Shown piece by piece: positions 46,687-59,069 of a stretch of DNA of 64,000 bases (the first letter of the stretch is position 1; each line of letters starts with the position of its first letter). The position numbers and the translations under genes are program-made. The notes beneath the pieces were generated by a model, which saw nothing but the letters and a program-made list of their open reading frames with translations, was not told the DNA's origin and did no database searches. Source of the DNA: Flabesymbios commensalis (Eukaryota > Annelida > Polychaeta > Terebellida > Flabelligeridae); NCBI GenBank assembly GCA_964017125.1, contig OZ024911.1:41603339-41667338 (forward strand). The letters are read 5' to 3'.

Positions 46687-46947
46687 TAAATCTTATCACT
46701 CAGATCACATGGCAAATCCTGAGGCACTTGTACATCACACCATCATTCAATAACATACTCTAACATGTGTGTAACGTCCATTCTGTTATATCAACATGTA
46801 CTTGGAAAGATCATCCTCCTGGCAGCAAGTCTTGACACAGCGAGGCCGTCAGGCCAAGCCTTGCTGAATTAGCCATACCATTCACCTATTGGGGTAGGGA
46901 GGAAGATTTAGATATTGAACATTCATTAGTTTTTCAAAAAATGTCTT

Positions 46948-47132
46948 TTTAATGTTGGCCCGCTGTCTGCGACGTTGGCTCACCATTAATTCAACCCTCA
47001 CGCACGTTTCGGTGAGATGTGGTGGTCTGTGTCTGAGACGTTTCCGGTGAGCTACTCGGCCAGCAGCCATGTGTTGTTTAATGTAGGGCCGGTGTCGTAG
47101 ACAGTGGCCCCACATTAAAACAACACTCATGC
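46948..47132. mobile_element. CAGCAAACAC family, two degenerate cores
   Basis: 46948-47006 ('gttggcccgctgtctgcgacgttgg') and 47068-47132 ('ggccggtgtcgtagacagtggcc') match only the centre of the family, in a GC-richer patch. Confidence 0.45.
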
Positions 47133-47159
47133 CAGAGGTCAAACTTGGGTCAAACAGAA

Positions 47160-49640
47160 AAAATATTTTCAGAAAGTCCCCACTCCAATAGGCGGATTCA
47201 ACCCTGTTTCAGCAAGGTCGGTCTACGACCTCAGGAATAGCCAGCCTTGCAGAGGAAGATGGGAAAGATGGGATCATCCGTAGACTGAGAGGTGAGGTGG
47301 TTGGCCTCTGACCGCCAGTCACCAGGGTCTGGTGGTCTTTGACTTTTATAGGAAAGTAGCTTTAGCTACTACTACACTTTCGTTGGTTATGACACATAAT
47401 TGAATTCTATAATACTTTTGAATTCACAAGTGGAGTGAATTACATCACTTAAAATGAAATTTAATCATGTTAGAAATTACATTTCAACGGCCGACTATAA
47501 GAAGAAAAAGAAGAAGAAGATATATAAAATCACTTTGTAATGTCATGATATGAAATTAAAATGTCAATAATAATAATAATACTCTGAAGGGATATGGCAC
47601 AATCTCATCATAATTATTAATTATGATGATATGATATGATACCGAAATATTGGTACTAATTATAATGAACTATGGTATGAACATGTCATGCTATTGCATC
47701 ATAGTGATGAAAAATGTATATAATTTAGAGATGTCACATTAATTTGGCTGCATATGACATTAAGAGTAATATATGGCATTACACTATCAGAATTTGAGAA
47801 TCAATTACATAATTTTGCATTTAGCTCGTCTATATATGGCATCATGTGTCTTTATTTTGACAAGATTTGAAATAATTGTATTACTATCGGGCGCTATTAT
47901 ATAAGGATTATCATTACAAAAACATTATATAACATTACACTATACACATTTCGCAAGATCACATTTGAACATGCTCTATAATAGCATGATATGACACTAC
48001 ATTGGAATATGGCATTATGATGTTGTTATATGAAAAGTAATGACATTATTAATGACATAATTAAACGGTATGTTGACTTCCATTTGCAATCAGTAACTAG
48101 TATCTATTCACTTCAACACAAAATCTATCTTTCTATATAAAAAGACGACTCATAATGTATTCCGCCGGATGGTTGTTTTAGGCTATATTATTATTCATAA
48201 TAATATTATTCATTCAAATGGAAATAACAAATATTATATATTTACTGAAGTGGATAAGCAGAGTAATCATACAAGAAGTATAACAAAAAGTGAAGCAACA
48301 ATAAGTCGTTTTCATACATTTTACATTAGCGAGATCTTTACTTTTGAAAAAGCTACTCCTTTCAGATGCCCATCATCTATTTTTGACATGTCCCAAGCAT
48401 GCATGTCTAATGAGGTATTAAAGTTTGGCCCAGTACCTCCGAGTAGTACCAATTTTTGGTCTTTCCCACGGACTGCAACCTGCGCGGAGATTATAAGATC
48501 TTATAAGGGTAGTATGCCACACGTCGTCGTTGAAATTCTATTATCTGCATTCACTAGGACACACTAGTGTCACTATCATTCACCAGGTGCTGCTTGACTA
48601 TTAGTATTGAGCTCCTTCCACACAACAATCACGACTTCTATATATATAAGTTCATGATTATGAATTCCCGATGCTAAGAGTTTCTATAAGCCTATATGGC
48701 GACAGGCAAATTCTTTAGAGAAGAATATCCGTTTTGAAATCCCGGGATTGTCGGAATTGCTGACTTTGCCTACGCTTTTTATGCCTGAAGCGCATTCTCG
48801 GGCGATATGTGCAGTAGTGCAGGTGTAGGTAGGCCTCATCTCATCACCTGATTGATTGACCAGTTTTTCAAGGCAATTATCATATTTGTCCAGTCAATCG
48901 TAGGTAATATTAGGTAAAAAAACATGACACACCCCTCATGACATCCTCCTTGATTTTTCTGACATAGAAAAAAACACATAACTTACAATTAAATTTTTTA
49001 ACACTAGAATAACGTTTCTACAGATTCATATCGATATTTATTGTTTATCATTTATATAAACACATATACCCCATGTAAAAATAAATCAAGGGCGTGATCA
49101 ACTAAGGAATTGCGTTGTTTTTCTGTATCATTGTTCAAAAATTATTGAAAATATCTTGAATATCGGATAGCTGGAGGTCGACAGATCAATAGTGAAGAGT
49201 AGATAAACTGATTGTATATATAGATATCACTAAGAAGATCAAATAAAAAGTCGCACAACTCAACCAAAGCGCCTGGTCTATATATTAGCTGTTCTCGACT
49301 TTACTTGTGCATCTCCAAAACAAACACCGAACGTTAGTTATGAGGCATTTATTACCTTATATTAACGGAAATTAACAAAGGGAAAAGATGACACGAAATG
49401 ACATTGGTGATTTTGCACAATCAATATATATATGTCTAATATTGAGCATTTTAAACGTTTTTCCCGTCTTGTTATGGGTACAGTCATTGTTATTTGGTGA
49501 ACGACGAGCGTTTTTTTATCTATCTTTCGATTGCAGTGCCACTGAAAGGATAAAAGATAATGGACCCAGTTGATGCAGCTATTTGGGAGTCTCCTGATAA
49601 AGTCTGATTTAAGTAATAGGATGCAGGCCTAGATAAAGCT
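47160..49640. other. Gene-free AT-rich sequence
   Basis: 47550-48060 reiterates words such as 'atatggcatta' and 'atgatatgacat' without a fixed period. 48416-48475 ('aagtttggcccagtacctccgagtagtaccaa') is a diverged copy of the end of the 314-bp unit at 18133-19078. The 132-codon frame at 48169-48567 overlaps that repeat and shows no protein-like features. Confidence 0.5.
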
Positions 49641-49650
49641 ACCGAGCAAG

Positions 49651-50065
49651 TCCATTCAACGTCAATGGTAAAGGACAATACACTGGTTCTATAATTATTG
49701 TCACATCATGTAACATATGAAGGGTGTCGCAAGATGCATAATCCCAAATATGCCCTATTATTTCGAATGATCTTTGAAGAAGCTGTCCTCCCAACAGTTA
49801 GTGTAAATAGCATAGTGGGGGGGGGGGGGGTGGTAGGGGCGTATCTAGAAAAAGATTAGTCCCATCAACGTCAATGGTGAAGGACAATACACTGGTTCTG
49901 TAATTCTTGTCACATCATGTAACATATGAAAAGTGTTGCAAGATGCATGATGCCAAATATACCCTACTCTTTCGAATGATCTTTGAAGAAACTTTACTCA
50001 CAACAGTTAGTGTAAATAGCATAGCGGGGGGGGGGGGGAGCAGTGGCGTATCTAGAAAAAGATTA
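49651..50065. repeat. Tandem duplication, ~210-bp unit
   Basis: Two units with 'aacgtcaatggtnaaggacaa', 'acatcatgtaacatatga' and a terminal poly-G run, each followed by 'ggcgtatctagaaaaagatta'. Confidence 0.9.
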
Positions 50066-50126
50066 AGGGGAGGCCAAACGACAGGGGGGGGGGGGAAGCA
50101 ATTCTATTCTATAGATATTTAATTAA

Positions 50127-50513
50127 CCCTTAGAGCACTGATACATTCTATTTAAATTTTCAGTCACGTGAAGTAAGTGTCTCGCTACCGCTATCCACAA
50201 CTTCAAGTGACTGGAAATTTGTGTGATTTGCGAAATTCAGATCCCAACATATATCAGTGCTTCAAGATTTAAAACATATTTTACTTTTAACAACTGAGTA
50301 TAGAGGTCCTAGTAAAACACAGAATGTCTACTGTAGTCGGCACCAGGGGCGGATCCAGGATTTGAAAAAGGAGGGGGCGCAGGTGGCTCGGAGGCGAGTT
50401 TATAGGCATATTTAGGCCAATTTAGGGGACTTTTTTAAAGAAGTAGGCGCAAAAACGGGTGGGCGTGCGCCCCCCCCCTCTGGATCCGCGCATGGGCAAC
50501 AGTGTCCTAAGGG
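50127..50513. mobile_element. TTAA MITE with nested hAT-like MITE
   Basis: CCCTTAGAGCACTG at the left and CAGTGTCCTAAGGG at the right, with perfect TTAA at 50123-50126 and 50514-50517. Central hairpin at 50160-50214 (AGTCACGTGAAGT / ACTTCAAGTGACT). Interrupted at 50344-50494 by a MITE with ends CAGGGGCGGATCCAGG and CTGGATCCGCGC. Confidence 0.75.
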
Positions 50514-50645
50514 TTAAAGCGATGATTATTTAATCTCGTCATGTGACAGACTACCAAGTGATCCAGTATACTTTATACTGATACATTATACTTAGTTCAG
50601 TTTCTCTAAGTATATTTGATCTTCACTTACGGGTTCTTTTTAAGT

Positions 50646-50994
50646 TCCAATAAAACGTAAATGAAAATGAAATGAATCGGGCTTTAGGCCACCTTTGTGC
50701 ACATATAGGCTAAACTGGGCCAGGAGAACCTCCTGAGGATGGTGAGATGATTGAGATGACACTGTCCTCCAGACACAGGATTCGAAATTCGAGCCCTGGC
50801 GGTCTGAGGCCGAGCACGCTACCTCTCGGTCACGGAGGCTCCCCACAATACTAACTTTCACACGTGGATGGGGAAGAAACAATTTTTGTTTCTTTTTCAA
50901 ACCGCCGAGACCGGGAACCGAACCCCGGACTCTGGCGTGAAAGGCAGCGGTGTTAACCACTACCCTAGGGCCCCCGCCCTCCAATAAAACGTAG
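50646..50994 (-). mobile_element. tRNA-derived SINE, head type A, with empty site at 62537
   Basis: Element 50660-50980, minus sense, flanked by the perfect 14-bp duplication TCCAATAAAACGTA (50646-50659, 50981-50994). The paralogous position 62537-62550 has one copy of that word and no SINE, which proves the boundaries. The copy is full length, head GGGCGGGGGCCCTAGGG to tail CATTTCATTTTCATTT. Confidence 0.97.
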
Positions 50995-51261
50995 CAAATT
51001 TTCGTGATCATATTTTAGTGGTGCGTTCACGCATCTGTGCCAATTAGTAACTTACTGTTTAGTGATCAATTTAATGTTGTCTCAAGATACGGCGATCTCC
51101 ATCCATTTGCAGCACGATCATCAGACGTGTTGAATACAAAGTGTCGTCTCATGATCGGTCACATGGTGCCATCAGTCAGGATAGGTTACCACCTCGAAAG
51201 AAACTCATCCACCCGGATTACTCCTACCTAGCAGACATCACCAGGCGTTAAACCAACCCAA

Positions 51262-51425
51262 AACACAAAACATTTTCATAACATTGTGCAATGTTGGACC
51301 AACGTCGAAGACGTTGGGCCGACATTGCACAAATGTTATAAAATATTTTGTGCTTGCTGGAAAATGTGGGCTGTATGTTGAACCACCGTCTGCTACGTTG
51401 GTCCAACATTTTCCGAACATAATTT
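51262..51425. mobile_element. CAGCAAACAC family, one copy plus a partial
   Basis: 51262-51361 pairs AACACAAAACATTTTCATAA with TTATAAAATATTTTGTGCTT around 'aacgtcgaagacgttgg'; a partial copy follows to 51425. Counterpart in copy B: 62817-62925. Confidence 0.7.
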
Positions 51426-54400
51426 GCAACACGTGTCGTGTTGGCTGAGGGTGATAGAATAAGAATCGCCTGATTCAAATATTAAAACGTTCAAGTCATA
51501 CTTTTTAAATATTAATGTTTTTCAATTTATTCAATGTACTGTTCATCGCGACTTTTATCAATTCTTAAAATACAAACCGAGCCGTATTTTTTTCAAAGTG
51601 AGTAAAAATTACTTTGCAAGGATTGTCTTCATACCAATGTCTGCATAGCAAAATCTTGCGATGATTGTCTCAAATATTATCCCAGTTTTGAAGGCAATGT
51701 AATAGCTGGCTTAATCGGTCGTCTTTGAAAAGCACTATATTGGTATATGATGTGTGTATTTTTCCTCGTGTTATCTAGGCTATAAAACATGGCATATTAC
51801 CATAAAAATGAGCAAGACAGAGAATCAACCTCCTAATTTATAACAACTTGAAACAAAAAACTAAACATACCAATATTTTAGCTACATTTAGATGAACTTA
51901 TTCTAGGCATATTCGAAAACAAACTATTTGTACTTGACTCCGTTCGTGAGAATATCATCCATCTATATTCAAAATCTGGCAAACATTCTACAAGATAATT
52001 GATGGTAAGTATCATGTTTATTTCAATTGAAGGCTTAGGGTGGAAATAGCAACAATTTTATCGTAGAGTTATGCCGCTGCAATTTATATAACCATAAGGT
52101 ATTTTGTAGGGTTACGCCGTCATTAATAGTGTTATACTCTATTCCAGGTAAGCTATGGAAATGCAATATAAAACTTTGACAAAACTTCGACGCAAAGGAG
52201 AGGTCTAAATCATCAGAAGGATTACGAATAGAAATACAAGGTGGTATGTAGACAGTAAAACTTTTAAATTAGTACATTTTGCCAACTTTATTTGATAAAA
52301 TGACAAATGTTTAAACATATCCGAATGTAAAATCATTATCTACGTTAGCTGAATCGTAACGGCCCCACAGTCGTCACAACATAATAATAATGAGTCTTAT
52401 TAAAGCAGGCCAGTCGTTTCGCTTCAATGATTCAAAATATTTACTCATATAGGCTCCCACACACCGCAAAGACTCCTCGCGATTGCTTAAAACGCGACCG
52501 TCGTAGCAGGTTTTAGAAAATCGCAGAAAAGCTTGTTCTACGACGGCAGCATATCACACCAGAAAGACTGTTACATAGTGGGGGACCATAATGTAATAAA
52601 TTTGCACATCTGGCTAAAATTGTGAAAATTGGTGTACAAGCCCACAAAACAACACTCTTTCATATTTTTGATGGATCCAATCTGGAAAATGGCTGTATCC
52701 ACCATTTTAGGCAAAATTCAAAATGGCCGCCACTCGAAAACTAAAATTATCATATCGTGGCAACATATGGCCCAAATTTTGCGATGTTAACATCAATTTT
52801 ATATATTTGGATGACGAGGAATCCATTTTAATGGTTTAGAAGTGATTGCACGTTTTAGTTTAATTTAAAATGTCCAAAATGACACATTTTGTAAAAGAAT
52901 ATGCTAAAAACCGAAATATCCAACGCTGGACGCATTTAAGAAATAGTTAGTGACATTTGATTCATATTTGACTGTTAACAACATAATTTATATAGGCCTA
53001 TGCATATTGGTAAACGTCATCAGTTAAAGAAATCTTCAGTTAGTACATGTATCACGATTAGCAAACATTCTTTGGACATTCATGTTTATGCACTCACACT
53101 CAAAGTGACATAGATGTGTGCATCTTAGATTAGCATTAGCACATCTGCAATTCTCCTTATAGGTTATGCTCTTTCAAATTATTGATTGCAGTGTTGCAAC
53201 AATGCACAACATATCTGCAAAACATTCAGCGGACCCAGCTCCATTCCGATGGATTGTATATTTTGATGCCTTACAAGAGTTTTTCTCCAAATATATCCTG
53301 CCTGATGCAGTGCTCATCTGGAAGGCAGAAGTAAGGCCTCCTGTTTGGGTGGTATGTATTCTAATGTTCGTTTGTCACAGTCCATGCAGCGCTCCAGCCA
53401 TGTTAATGGATTCCGGGGAGGACAGAAGATGATTTTCGGTAAATGCCACGAATGTGTCTGTTATTTCTGGGTAGGCATCCAATGCAGCCAATGCACTTCT
53501 CTGCCATTACTCATATAAGAGGAACTAGAAGGCCTATTGCAGCCAGTAAAGGTATGGAAGAGTGGGAGTGAGATGCACTTTTGAGGACCAAGGAAACGTA
53601 ATCAAATCGTTAACCATTTCTTGACCTATGAATTTAAAGAGATCCGCTTTATTTTCTGGTCTTTTCAAAAAAAATTCTACATTTAGTCACCAGGGATGGG
53701 TGTTGACCCCTGAACCTTGGTTCGACAACCACGTTTATCCTAGGTTAAACATGTCAAACTTTGATCAGGATAGGAATCCCTGATCAGGTCAGGTCTAGTT
53801 ATTGTGGACTCCGATATCATGCTCTGGACAAATGGTAAGAAATGACGTTCTACGTATTGTTGAAAATTTGCAACTTTAATGGCTCGGACCATATATGGAC
53901 AATGGCAGCAGCATTAACAATTGTCATGGACACATCGACGTTTTCAGGCATTCTAAGATGTCAGGTTTTTTTCCACTTCTCCATTTCCCTCTGTCAGATA
54001 ATAATGGTGGCTCCTTTTGATTTTCAAATAACGTAAATCATCTATATATGCATTTGGGCGTGATTGGAGAGAACTAAATAAATGAGAAACCAACGAAGTA
54101 CTTTTCTTCTGAACACTAATATTTTTGCCTTTAGTTCTCGATGGTTTGCAATGTTGGGTTATAGACACAGATACATTCATCATACACTTTCATGTACATT
54201 CATGCCTTTGTTAACATGTTAAAGGCATATTGCATTATGTATCTACTAGACCAGCAGGAATTATTTATCATGTTTCTAATGTGAGCATATTTGAAGAAGT
54301 GTCATTAAATAAAAAGGGTTGCCCTTGAGTATATACAGGAGGGATATAACATCTTTAATTTACCCTTTTTCGTGATGACTCTAAATAAAAGAAGGTGATG

Positions 54401-55117
54401 TTGAGTGTGACAATAATTCAGCTGATGATGCAAATTCAACAAGTGCTTGAACTTTCCCAGGTAGAGACAAGGTGTTCATCCTTATATGATAACAGCAGGA
54501 TTGTCAAATAGAGAAGACATATCGGTAACCAGAGTAGTTTGCTTGGTTGAAAACAAACAAACATCAGCACAGGTCATCCATCACCTACATATGAAGGTCG
54601 AAATCATCCTCATGAACAAGTGATCGAACAAATCAGCTGTATTTATTACAGATCAAGAATCATTAAACGGGTTTTACCCAATATGAAATATATATTGTTA
54701 CAAATTCCTCATGTTGGTATCCCAGCTGTCAAAATCAGAAAACCCATGTTGTTGGTTTATAGCATAAGCTTATTTCTTCAGAATAAGCTAGCCATGAGAA
54801 GAAATTGACATGACGAGTTATCTTGAGATGATGATTTGTATTAGAAACGGACAGTGTTCGAACTAAAGTCAGTGCCCCTGCTTCAATAATGACGGATGGG
54901 AAGGTAACAACCAGACCCTAAAGCTTCAATTACAAATTCGACATGGAGGACCCCCAGCATTAAAATATATTTAGCTTCACCCTGAGACAGAAAATAGGCT
55001 GACCCATACGCCTATACCTTCACAGCCACTGCCCAGATTGGTGGCTTCCCGCCAATAATCACCGCCGTCTGAGTTGTGGCGCGTCTAGCTCAGCTGTCAA
55101 TCCCTCCTCACAGAATC

Positions 55118-55620
55118 TCACAATTCTAAACATTTGCTGGTCTGTGGTTGGTCAATTCCCATTATCTCCACTTGGTGAGTATTATTTGAAAACTCCAGCA
55201 AAAATATCAGTGTGTAAGCCTGCCCCTTCTCCCCGTGCACTGCTGTATTAGTGAAACGCCTACCCAGCACATGTATCTGTCCAGGATTAAGATACTTTGT
55301 CACACATTTTCCAATGCTCATGGTATGTTTCACCATTGGTGTAGATGTTGTCTTGTCAGAGCGGCATGACTCCAATAATCACATTTGGTTTGATATTAGG
55401 CCTATCATCATTTTTTAATAAACTAGACATGAACCCCTTCCAAGTTAAAGTATCTTCTGTATCCAAGTGTACCGAGTTGAGAATTATGTTAGATGCCTGA
55501 TCAAGCCAAGTTTGCTCTTTAACTTGGCGCCATCTATCTTGTCATGATGTGGAGGCACAAGAAGCTCAGACTTTGGGAAGGCAACATAAATATCTGCCGG
55601 TGGAGAGGCTGGGATGATGT
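55118..55620 (-). pseudogene. Decayed ORF of a repeated protein family (LNPGQ motif)
   Basis: On the minus strand three pieces in separate frames are protein-like: PPADIYVAFPKSELLVPPHH; WRQVKEQTWLDQASNIILNS and LTWKGFMSSLLKND; and TPMVKHTMSIGKCVTKYLNP followed by GQIHVL. The order W-x-F/Y, then P-rich, then MVKHxM and LNPGQ-x-x-V matches, as I recall it, a repetitive protein family common in coral and echinoderm genomes that is probably transposon-borne. I cannot name the superfamily. Clearly broken. Its place inside a TA-flanked element suggests it belongs to it. Confidence 0.45.
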
Positions 55621-55683
55621 ATGCGATACATGCTGATGATCGTCCAAATGTTACAAAACAAACTTATGTATATTTGCATAGAG

Positions 55684-55950
55684 AGGGACATGGCGCAATG
55701 GTTAGAGCGTGGCGCTTTGACAATGTTGCTACCTCTACCTACCGTGTGGTTTCGAATCCCGCTTGATGCAGGATTTTCAGAGAAAAAGCATGTTTCTCCC
55801 CTCTCAATCTAGGGACATTGTTTTTGATGTTGTGTCGCTAGGCAAAGCACTTTACCCTCAAATGTTTCACTTGACTCAGGTGAAAATGAGTACCAGGTAG
55901 GATAGAGATGGCAATGTGTACGATAAGTTCAATGCGCCAAAATAAATGCA
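55684..55950 (+). mobile_element. tRNA-derived SINE, head type C
   Basis: A box TGGCGCAATGGTTAGAGCG and B box TGGTTTCGAATCCCG, followed by a body with TGTGTCGCTAGGCAAAGCAC, TTTACCCTCAAATG and AAATGAGTACCAGGTAG, of a type widespread in marine animals. Body and head are unrelated to the type A and B SINEs here. Ends are approximate. Confidence 0.75.
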
Positions 55951-57689
55951 GGACTGTATGTTCTCCGTTGAGTTGAAATGGCACACGAATGAATAGGTCC
56001 AGTGACCAGGGGAGTAAAATGTAAAGTCAGATGATAGGTCTTCAGACTTGATATCAGACTATAATAAACCTGTACATTTACCTTTATAACAGATAGGCTG
56101 GTCGGGACAGTGAATTATGGCCATAATTGACTATAGGCTACATATGTATTATTTATTATTTTGTATTTATTTAACATGGAATAACGTTATTGTAGGTCTA
56201 CTTGCAATTATGGTCAGACCTGATCGAATGGGTTAGTAGATTGATTGAATTTTATATATTTTAGTCTCAACAACGTTAAAAATGGTCGAAACATAAAATA
56301 TATGACTCTAATCATGCCTAAACCGAGACCAATGAAACCGTTGACCTCGAAATATATGAAATTGATGTTAACATCATTAAATTTGATTCATTGCTTACAA
56401 AATTATGATAATTATTGTCGCGAGTGGCGGCCATTTTGGATTTTGCCTAAAATGATGGTTCCAGTACTGTTTGAAATTGGATCCATCAAAAATATAAATC
56501 TAAAAGGTCTAAAGGACCTATAAACAAATTTTGGCAATTTTAGCCACATGTGCAAATTTATTCACTAATTGGACATTAGCGTCCCCCACTAACAGGCTTG
56601 GCGTCGTAGGCCATAGCAGTGGTCCTACTGCCGCAACGACCGTACATAACGGTTAAGATGGGCCACGACTAAGACTGAACATGTTCAGTCTTAAAGGAAC
56701 TGCTTATGTTGACAATTTATCAACCTCAATTCTGGTTTTATTTTTTTATGAAGTAGTGTAGATCTATCCCGCAGATCGTTATTTCATTTTTTCATATTTT
56801 TCAGATTTTCAAAAAAATTCTTAATAATATTTATAAGAATCCATCAAAAACCCAAACATACAGTTTTTTCACAAAAAGGATGGTGGCTTGCTAGCACAGT
56901 ATTGGGCCACAAGTTGATGCCGTCGGCCCAGCGTTGAGCAGACAATCGATGCCGTGGGGGACCCCCCCCCCCCCTATCATCGCTTTCCCAGACCAATTGA
57001 GGGCTGCAGCTATTGTAACTATGTGGTTACTTTGATCATGCCGTCTGAGATCGTGGGTCTCTGTGGTAGTCTTGTTTACATGACAATATAGGCCTACCTC
57101 GTGTAAATTAGTCATTTGCAGTGCTTTAAAATATATATTTTAAAATGTTTTTATATTAATTTATTTAAGATCAGTAGGCTATATAGCTTCATATGAATTA
57201 ATTTTTCAAAATTGACAAAACTGTAAAATTCTCAACGTAATGCTCGCTTTAACGACAGCTCCCGACACGACGGAAATCGACAAAATCGTGGTCGTGGGCG
57301 TGGCCATACCGCACCGATTGTTTAAGATTACAGTCGCGTCTTAAGCAATCGGGGACAGTCTTTGCGGTGTGTGGCAGCCTTAACCCCTTGAGTCACAACC
57401 GCACTTGAAAGCGCGCTCAATTCATAAATAGTGAAGCATACATATATAATAGGCCTACATAGTGAAGTCACACACGATGTATAAAATCGCACACCTGTGA
57501 CGTCATATCTTTTATCGTCGCACCTGCTAATTTTGTGTCGCCATATCTTTTATCCTCTCACCTGCTCATTTAGACACGTGCCTGTTTCACGAACTAGAAT
57601 AATGACTCCCGGATTCAGCGCAGTGATGTAGTCATCATGAATACGTCTATCTTCTATGGAAATAGACAGAATGCTCTGTAATCATAGCC

Positions 57690-58680
57690 ATCAGCAACCT
57701 TATGGAGCCAAATCAGTCAGCTTACAGGAAGCATCACAGCACCGAAGCAAGACTTCTTGAGGTACAACATGCTCCTCTTAGGGCTATTGACCAGAGAAAA
57801 GCAGCAGTTTAAGTACTTCTAGATTTATCTGCTGATTTTGATACAATTCATCATAAATGGTTATTAAATATGGGGTGCGCGGTGTGGGACTGGATTGGTT
57901 CAGATCCTACCTCTTACATGGAGATCTACAGTCAGTAACAGTTAGGGCTTCTTGGAGAACCCCAAGGTTAGAATTTATTGTGGGATCCACTTTATTCTAT
58001 CTATTGTATTCTGCTATGACTGCCATTGCTCGAAAACACGGGCAGTTGACACACAAATTTACATTATGTTTAATCCAGATGATACAGCTCAGTGCTATAC
58101 TAGCACATAAAGACATTAATGGTACTTTGCCTAATGGAGATAAAACTGATTATTGTGTTGAGTGCTCCACGTCACGGTGTTTCCATGTGATGTACACCAC
58201 ATCAACATCGATGGCCATGATATTGTTCCAGCTAGTACCGTTGTAAATCCAGGTGTTCTTTTTTTATGATAAACTCAGTTTGAATTCTCACATAAACTTA
58301 TCTGCTGGACGTGTGCGTCTAGATCGGACTATGGTAATGTACTGCTCCATGGACTGCCTTCGTGTATCCTCAGACGTCTACAGCCCACACAGAATATTGC
58401 AGCACGCACGAGAACGCCAATCCATAAGATTTACATTGGCTTCCAGTGATGTAGGTACTGTTATTGATATATTGTGTCATGAACAACATAATTATACGCC
58501 AACGTTAATACCCGGGGATACATGTATTATGTCTGCTCACTGTACCAACAAGCATATTATTTAGAGAAATACGTTTTAGTAGAGCTGTTCCCGTGAAGTG
58601 GAACAATCTTCCAGAAAATAAACTAAAGTCACCAAATTTGGCAAAATTCTTATTTTGAAAACACACCTTTTAAAATGATC
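57690..58680 (+). pseudogene. CR1/L2-like LINE reverse transcriptase fragment
   Basis: Frames in series read QSAYRKHHSTEARLLEVQ, then VLLDLSADFDTIHHKWLL, then GVRGVGLDWFRSYLLHGDLQ and SVTV, then SLNSHINL, and finally SRAVPVKWNNLPENKLKSPN. These are, in order, reverse transcriptase blocks and the C-terminal segment of CR1/L2-type LINEs. Several frame changes and internal losses (no YADD block found) show it is dead. The 5' part is absent. Confidence 0.85.
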
Positions 58681-58689
58681 AATTAAATG

Positions 58690-59060
58690 AGACAAAGACT
58701 ACTAAATATGCACATCGAATGGTCTTAGCCAAGTTTTTCACGTGGAAGGGTTCTATAGACTTCCTATCACGTGGTTCGAATCTTTATCCATCGAATATAA
58801 AGCTTCAATATTCATCCATTAATAACATTGTATTTTTACAGGCGACGTTCTGCTAATCGTAGCCTGGTATATAAAAGTTTTTTTGTGCATACTATTACTT
58901 CAGGCCAGTTTTTTTCAGTTTGTCCAGCCGGCGATGGTTCAGAGATTTGTGCGACGTATATTCCCTCAGATGTAATGTCTGGATCATTTTGATGTTGCAG
59001 GTGGCAAGATAAATCAAGTGCCCCTCCAAATTAAGAACTGTGGCAATGGATTATTAGCAT
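58690..59060. other. Gene-free sequence after the LINE
   Basis: Its first part may be the LINE's 3' end; no poly(A) or target duplication is obvious. Confidence 0.4.
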
Positions 59061-59069
59061 GTAAATCAA

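Larger units (their letters stand above)
49791..52486. repeat. Duplicated segment, copy A
   Basis: Matches 61674-64000 in the same orientation, collinear apart from small indels and one SINE. It includes the poly-G tandem unit, a TTAA MITE with a nested hAT-like MITE, foldback cores and the start of the GGCTCCCACACACC element. Confidence 0.92.
52578..56589. mobile_element. TA-flanked inverted-repeat element, 4.0 kb
   Basis: TA-GTGGGGGACCATAATG at the left and CATTAGCGTCCCCCAC-TA at the right (TA at 52576-52577, 56590-56591). Inverted repeats are at least 180 bp ('aataaatttgcacat', 'tttttgatggatccaat', 'ctaaaat'). Box AAAATGGCCGCC at 52720-52731, inverted at 56426-56437. It contains a decayed ORF (55118-55620) and a SINE (55684-55950). 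Confidence 0.78.
52451..57380. mobile_element. Inverted-repeat element (AGGCT-CCACACACCGC) holding a nested 4 kb element
   Basis: Left AGGCTCCCACACACCGCAAA (52451) is mirrored by GCGGTGTGTGGCAGCCT (57364-57380), with continued matching inward (GCGATTGCTTAA against TTAAGCAATCG). The inner copy of 4012 bp sits at 52578-56589, so the host element is about 0.9 kb. Copy B of the segment duplication also begins this element at 63973. Confidence 0.65.

Noticed and set aside
48169-48567. 132-codon plus-strand open frame
   Set aside because: Composition follows the AT-rich DNA, part of it is a diverged copy of the 314-bp repeat end, and no domain, leader or splice context supports it.
55689-55760. 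A tRNA gene
   Set aside because: A and B boxes are present, but the acceptor stem does not pair and a SINE body follows directly.
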